Made by a program: the position numbers and the translations under genes. The notes beneath the pieces were generated by a model. That model was not told the origin of the DNA. It ran no database searches and was given only the letters and a program-made list of their open reading frames with translations. Positions 58,901 to 64,000 of a stretch of DNA of 64,000 nt are shown here, in pieces (within the stretch, counting starts at the first letter, position 1; each line of letters starts with the position of its first letter). Origin of the DNA: Mugil cephalus (lineage: Eukaryota > Chordata > Actinopteri > Mugiliformes > Mugilidae); the NCBI RefSeq assembly GCF_022458985.1, contig NC_061789.1, forward strand, positions 7,916,357-7,980,356, in the 5' to 3' direction.

Positions 58901-61365
58901 TACCTGCACCAGAAGTAGCGCGAACATTATGTATGAGATCAAAAAATGTAGTATTATCCGTCTGGTTGTTGTAACGACCCTTGTTTATTATATCACGTAA
59001 TGGGTCAACTGGAAATCGGGCCATATTAACGTGGTATTATCCCGCTGAAAAGACACGTATCGCCACCTACTGTGGAGGAGGAGGACAGTTATTCAATTTT
59101 CTTGCGCTGCTTGTAAACTGGGACAAGGACTGTTGTCAGAGAGGCGCAAGAAAATCTAATAACTGTTCTTCCCTTCCTCTTCCACACTATTGAATATGTT
59201 GAAATCATATTATCAAAATGTATGTAATGTTTTCTTCACCAAAAGTCACTCAGTGAAAGTTATGGTCAAATCACGAGGAAGAAATGACCCCTAGTGGCTG
59301 TTTTCATCCCCAACCGGCTACAAAGGTTAACTACACTTCACTTGTGGCACCTTCATTCACTTACTGATCATCCAAATCTCCAATATTATCAGACTTGGTG
59401 CAGATGAAGTGAATCCTCTGACACTCTCCACCATTTCCCATGAGGCTACTGGTACTTTCCAGGATCTCCCAGGGTTCTTTTTCTGCTGCTGCTCGATTAA
59501 TGTCAGTCACAATCCACACAGTGGAGCAATCCCTAATGATCTTAAAGGACATAAAAGCATGTTAATTATGAATAAATAATAATCATTTCATCTTGTACAA
59601 TGTTTGCATTACAATAACGTTGCATGTGAATAAATTACCTTTTTCCACATTTGATCTCTGCTCTTGTTACAGTCTCCATTTCCAGGAAGGTCCACAAGCG
59701 TCACATGTTGGAGAAACTTATTATGTGGCACCTTGACAGTCACACACTTCACAAGTGGCCAATACAACCTCCTTACTTCTGTAACCTCTCCCTCCTCTGG
59801 ATCAGTCCTTGTGTATTTCACCAACTTTGCAGATAGCTCTTTAGCCTGTTAATGAAAAGGCGTAGACAAAACAATCGCAAATGTATAATATTTCACTCCA
59901 TCAGACTGACAGAATTCTTTCTTTGAAGTTTATTATTCTCTTACTGATCCACATGTAAAAATCTTCTTCTCAGATTGGAGAAATTCTGGAATTTCACTGA
60001 AATATTTCTCCTGTAGGAGTTTGTCAGGGGACTTGTGTTTCCATTTTTTTCCATACAGCGCTGTCAGCTTCTCAACAATGTCACTACTGTCGTCATCATC
60101 ATCTTCATCATCTTCAACAGTATCACCAACTGTATTATCCCACAGACACTGATGGGAGGACACCTCATTTTCCCACTCCTAAAAGACAAATACTTCTTAA
60201 AAATGTATTAAGAAAAAAACCAACACCTGCATTTTTGTGTCTCCAATGTGACTCTTTGATTAGTGAAAATTAACAGTTAATTTTACCTCTTTTTTAATGA
60301 ACTCGATCTCTGCCTCATAGTTGTGCATGCTAGCCTCGACTTTAATCATGACCGTGGTACATGAAGTGATACTTCCAGTTGGCAGAAGATCCTTCTCTCC
60401 AATGATGGTATTAATCAAAGAGCTCTTTCCAGCCCCAGTTTTACCAAAGACACCGACCAGCTCCTTCTTGTCTGTCTGTAAACCATCAAGTTTCTTCCTG
60501 TTGTGTAAAAGTTTTAACACAATAAAATAAATATCAATCAACTGACATCAAATACCCTACTAAGTAAAAATTGACTAAGCTTAGACCTTTTACACAATTA
60601 CACTGCACTTTTTTAAGCTGGAACCTGGTTAAGAATGGAGCCCATAAAGCCCATAAGACTCAGAATATCAAAAGCATAACACTTACACGAGGAAAGCGCT
60701 GATCTTTGCCTTGACATTGTTTTTTAGTCTTTCACGTACAGACTTCATTATCTTTCGCACATCTAACAGTATTTCTTCTGAAAGGAAGAATAGGGACATT
60801 GTGAGTGTAATTTTCTCTGCAAGGTCGATTTAGAATACCTCAGTAGATCGGGCAAAAACCGATGAATAAACTCAAACGAGTTAAATTAAGATATGTTAAT
60901 GTTTTGACCGCGCAGCCCCTTCTATGTCCCAACCCAACCCCAAACCTCCACACCAAAACAAATAAAATAAAATAAAATAAAAACACAAGATAACAAGATA
61001 ATCACGATCACAACAGTGCCCTCTCGTATTTGAATGAAACTGAAACACTGATTCTCACTCACGTTCTTTCCCCTTATTTAAATCAGCTCCACACGTTCAT
61101 GCTTGATTTAGTGATATGATTTTATCTGTCTAATAGGCTGAATGAGTGTCGACTTTGCACCCAAACATCGGTCCAGACTTTGATTTACGGCTCATCCCGC
61201 ATAAAGCGTAAGTGAGACGAGACAGAAAAAAAAAGCCGCGAATCAAACAAAATTCTTGAAAAAGTAAAAAAAAAAAAAAAAAAAACACTGCCACAAAGTC
61301 ACACAGACGCGTATTCGTTTCAACACAGGACATCTGCGCTACGAGTAATAGAGTAGGTAATTTGC

Positions 61366-61417
<52 letters not shown>

Positions 61418-61607
61418 TACCGATATGTACGATTCGCGCGGCCATACGATCTCAGAAGACCTCCGTGATTATTACAAATTACCACAGGTCCCCACGTAAA
61501 AATAGTCCTGTTCGAGTGGTAGTAATAATGTAAATACCTGTTGTTTTACAACGCTGTCGTTTAGCAGAGGACTCGTCCTGGGTGTCTAGCTTTCTCTTTC
61601 TTTCCAT
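55937..61607 (-). CDS. SLIP-GC-like large GTPase, array copy 4, SAM-less (711 aa)
   Basis: Sixteen exons join in phase: 61538-61607, 60687-60777, 60287-60497, 59945-60178, 59639-59845, 59365-59540, 58411-58504, 58137-58224, 57906-58027, 57398-57568, 57162-57316, 56895-57012, 56597-56705, 56382-56515, 56107-56188, 55937-56010. The start codon sits exactly at an acceptor (TTTTAAG then ATGGAAAG). The corresponding exon in the other copies is internal. The N-terminus MERKRKLD...AKRQRCK is strongly basic and could direct nuclear import. The P-loop GKTGAGKS is at 72-79, G3 DLPG has Asp at about 254, and G4 is TKSD. The SAM domain and linker exons are absent, and a broken relic of SAM exon 1 lies at 61689. 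The C-terminal exons resemble copy 2 closely. If the SAM domain mediates oligomerisation, this copy would differ in partner binding (inference). Confidence 0.85.
58580..59340. other. large intron of copy 4 with repeat-like insert
   Basis: Contains a CG-bearing stretch unlike the surrounding intron (TAATCGGACTATAAC, GCGTGTGCGCATGC, CGGGCCATATTAACG). It is probably an inserted DNA element with TTACATG-type ends. No coding frame was recognised. Confidence 0.4.
61368..61411. repeat. poly(T) tract flanked by short inverted repeats
   Basis: About 44 T residues lie between GTAATTTG on the left and CAAATTAC on the right. A further ACAAATTACC follows at about 61474. It lies in the first intron of copy 4. 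Confidence 0.85.
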
Positions 61608-61688
61608 CTTAAAAGAGACAAACAGCGTGATATAGTCATGTCTGTTGCATGGCATCTATGCTCAACAAGTGTTAGTTTTAATACATTA

Positions 61689-61730
61689 CCTTTAAGTCCA
61701 CTTGATCAGACTCCTTTCAATTAGACTCCT
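61689..61730 (-). pseudogene. relic of SAM exon 1 upstream of copy 4
   Basis: Plus strand CCTTTAAGTCCACTTGATCAG and the following bases align with SAM exon 1 of copy 2 (CCTTTAAATCTGTCGATCCACTTGCTCAG...). The relic has lost about eight or nine bases and its start codon. It sits where the exon is expected, between the 5'UTR donor at 62398 and the first coding exon at 61607. Confidence 0.65.
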
Positions 61731-62397
61731 TTCTGCCCTTATGGCAGAATGTTCTGTCTGACAGAGGGCAGGTGGGAAACCAGGTGATCTAAACAAGCAG
61801 GAGGTAGGTGGAGGAACATCGAACTCCTTTGAATTGATGGTCAGAAGTCATGGCCAGCCAATAAGTGAAAGTAAATGGCTTTGTTTAGTTAATGTTGAGT
61901 AGTGATAGTAAAAACAGCAGAAGACGGTGAATGAAGTTTTATTGGTCTTATTCCATATCTTGTAAGTTGCTGTTGTTATCTTTAAACCACAGCTATTTAC
62001 CACTCAGATCACAGTCAGAGGAATATTGCTTTAAATGTCATAATCGAAACTAAAAGTCGTTCAAGAATCGATCATAAAAGAGGGGACAAAGGGAAATGTT
62101 CAGTTGTTAAGATGCGTTGGGATTTATCATCTATAAAATTGGTTGAAACTGTTGAGTCAAGATTTGAAACAGTAAAACGGAAATTTAAGCCTTTGAACCT
62201 TTTATTTTATTTTTTCTGAAATGAAGCATTTATTTTAAAACAGAGTCCTGCATTTATTTAGTGATCTAATCAAAAAGTCTTTGAATCATACTTAATTCAT
62301 TTGATTTGTCAGTCAGTCATGTGTATTTGTATTTATGTGAGTCACGAGGGATGCCATTTTAAATAGTGATTCATTCATAAAATTTACCTGTTACTGA

Positions 62398-62800
62398 TGG
62401 CGGTGCGGACAGGAGTTCAAGGACAGAGTTAGCAAGGAGATAAAAACATCAGACCAAAAGATTTTTTATTAAACTGAGTCAGTGGAATCAGACTGATCAG
62501 GAAATGGTGAACAAAGGAACAGATGAGTGTGATAGTGTATGTACCTTGACTAGTGAGTATGACGAGGAAAGCATCAACAGTTAATGAGTAACCCCATGAA
62601 TGAATCTTGACTTTCAGCTTTGAGAAAAATGAAACAAAAAGTAAAATCAAACGCTTAAAAGCTTTGAGTTTCACTGTTGTCTTGATGCACCAAAAACATA
62701 TCAGTGTTTCTGTTAAAAATCTAAAATGTGCAGGTGACTGAAAAATCAATGCACAATAGTGAGAGAATAGCACAGCAGGCTTTTTCATTTTATTTCAGCG
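62398..62800 (-). promoter_or_regulatory. noncoding first exon and promoter block of GTPase copy 4
   Basis: A donor, AACAG then GTAAAT, lies at 62398. The upstream block is paralogous to those of copies 2 and 3, including ACTTTTTGTTTCATTTTTC (about 62621-62641) and CTGAAAGTCAAGATT on the minus strand. Its retention suggests copy 4 can still be transcribed despite the loss of its SAM exons. Confidence 0.5.
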
Positions 62801-64000
62801 TTTACCTTTGTAAAATAATATAATATATTCAGATGTGGATGTAGTGCGTTGCAGTTACTGTCCGCTACTTTATTTTCTGTTTATGCACAAAAACGTCTCC
62901 ACTTCATCACTTTTATTCTGTCTCTAGTTTTAACCAGAGTACGTTTCTGTTTCCCCACAAAACAAGAGTGAACAAAATTCCATTACATCTGAATACACAT
63001 CAATAAAATGTGTTCCTCTTAACCAAACAAAGGTGGAGGTTTATAACTTAAGTACCAATAACATAATGCCACTTTATCATCCTCTCACCGTCTCCACCTC
63101 AAACCGTCTGATGTATTATTTTCCCACAAAACAATAGTGACTTCAAGATTATTTCAACTGTGGAGCTAGAGTGCAGGAACATCTCATGACTTTTATGGGC
63201 CCTTGACCAATGTGTACACTTTAAAGACTTTCAAGCTGTTGCTATGGAAACTGGTTTGGATTTTAAGTCACGCCTGCAAAGTCTTTGGGATAAATTATTT
63301 ACATTGAGGACAAAATGTTTACTTGCTGCATGCTGTGACTTAAAGTTCCTGAAAAATCATGACTTTAGGGTAACTTCTGTTTTGCCACCTTTACGACTAA
63401 ATATGAGGCCGTGTTCAATCAACACAGAGTTGGCCAGTCGAATTCTTTGCTTCCCCCATGTGGTGTAGCTGAAATATAGTCAAAAGTGATAAAAACTAAA
63501 TGAATAATATTAAAATTGGTACTACATTTTACACTCATTGTTTTTATCACACCAAATAAATGTTATAAACTGTCTCTCACAAAATTATTATTATTATTTT
63601 TACTAAAGTCAAAGTATGTTTTTTCCGTCATGCCAAGGTTATTATTGTAGAGTTTTCCTTTTTGTTTCCTACTGAATTTCTCACAGTGTCATTGTTCGCA
63701 CTGATGTGACTTCTCAAGTTGTTTCTGTTAGTTGCTGGATCCCATACAGCTCCTCTAAGTGAAGCCTAAGCAAGGAGAGCTCCCCCTGGTGTCCGGCTGC
63801 AGTATAGGTCATAAGCTCCACCTCCTCCATGTTAGTGGATGGGACCAAACTAAAACACTAAAATACACCTCAAATATATGTATTTTTTCCAAGGATGGTC
63901 ATTTTAGATAGTTTATTAAATTTTGTGTCAATAGGTTGCATTTATTAGATAAGTTTCGTTTTAGTCAGTTATTTGATGCGAAAAAAAAAAGAGGATATGA
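62801..64000. other. upstream flank of the array, no gene seen
   Basis: 62860-63200 and 63365-63475 are paralogous to flanks of copies 2 and 3 and so belong to the duplication unit. From about 63500 the sequence is AT-rich, with an ATT-rich run near 63587, and no supported exon. Confidence 0.5.

Overview
The window looks like nuclear DNA from a teleost fish, probably a percomorph. It has short exons separated by AT-rich introns with GT-AG borders, fish-type interspersed repeats, LINE and Tc1 relics, and gene families known from fish. No bacterial or organellar features are seen. All exon models below were read by eye from splice signals and phase. No search or transcript data were available.

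Layout. (1) 1-2760 holds no supported gene. (2) 2760-11313, plus strand: ccp110, the centriolar coiled-coil protein that caps centrioles and restrains cilium formation, with a CpG-rich promoter, 13 coding exons in phase (832 aa) and a poly(A) signal. (3) 12162-15418, minus strand: a 733-codon EnSpm/CACTA-type transposase ORF whose upstream exons join, in matching phase, to two exons coding a complete SAM domain. That SAM domain is paralogous to the N-terminus of the GTPases that follow. (4) 15.5-21.7 kb: duplicated upstream DNA with an IRF/ISRE-like motif, several repeats and an orphan CpG-rich patch. (5) 21.8-61.6 kb, minus strand: a tandem array of four large dynamin-superfamily GTPases resembling nuclear GTPase SLIP-GC (NUGGC-like). 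All four give uninterrupted in-phase models of 794, 813, 838 and 711 aa. (6) 62.4-64 kb: the upstream flank of the last copy and unassigned sequence.

Array architecture. In three copies the order is SAM domain (two exons), short linker exons, a basic KRQR-like segment (weakened in copy 1), the GTPase domain with an acidic loop, then about ten helical exons. Copy 4 has lost the SAM exons and retains only a broken relic of the first. Copy 2 has Asn in place of the G3 Asp. Degraded retroelements or DNA transposons sit between the SAM exons and the GTPase exons in copies 1, 2 and 3. IRF-type GAAA arrays upstream of copy 1 and of the SAM-transposase gene, and a conserved promoter block upstream of copies 2, 3 and 4, suggest an immune-inducible family. 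That regulation is inferred, not shown.

The most notable candidate is the predicted SAM-transposase fusion at 12162-15418. The 5' end of an array gene appears to have been joined to a captured transposase.
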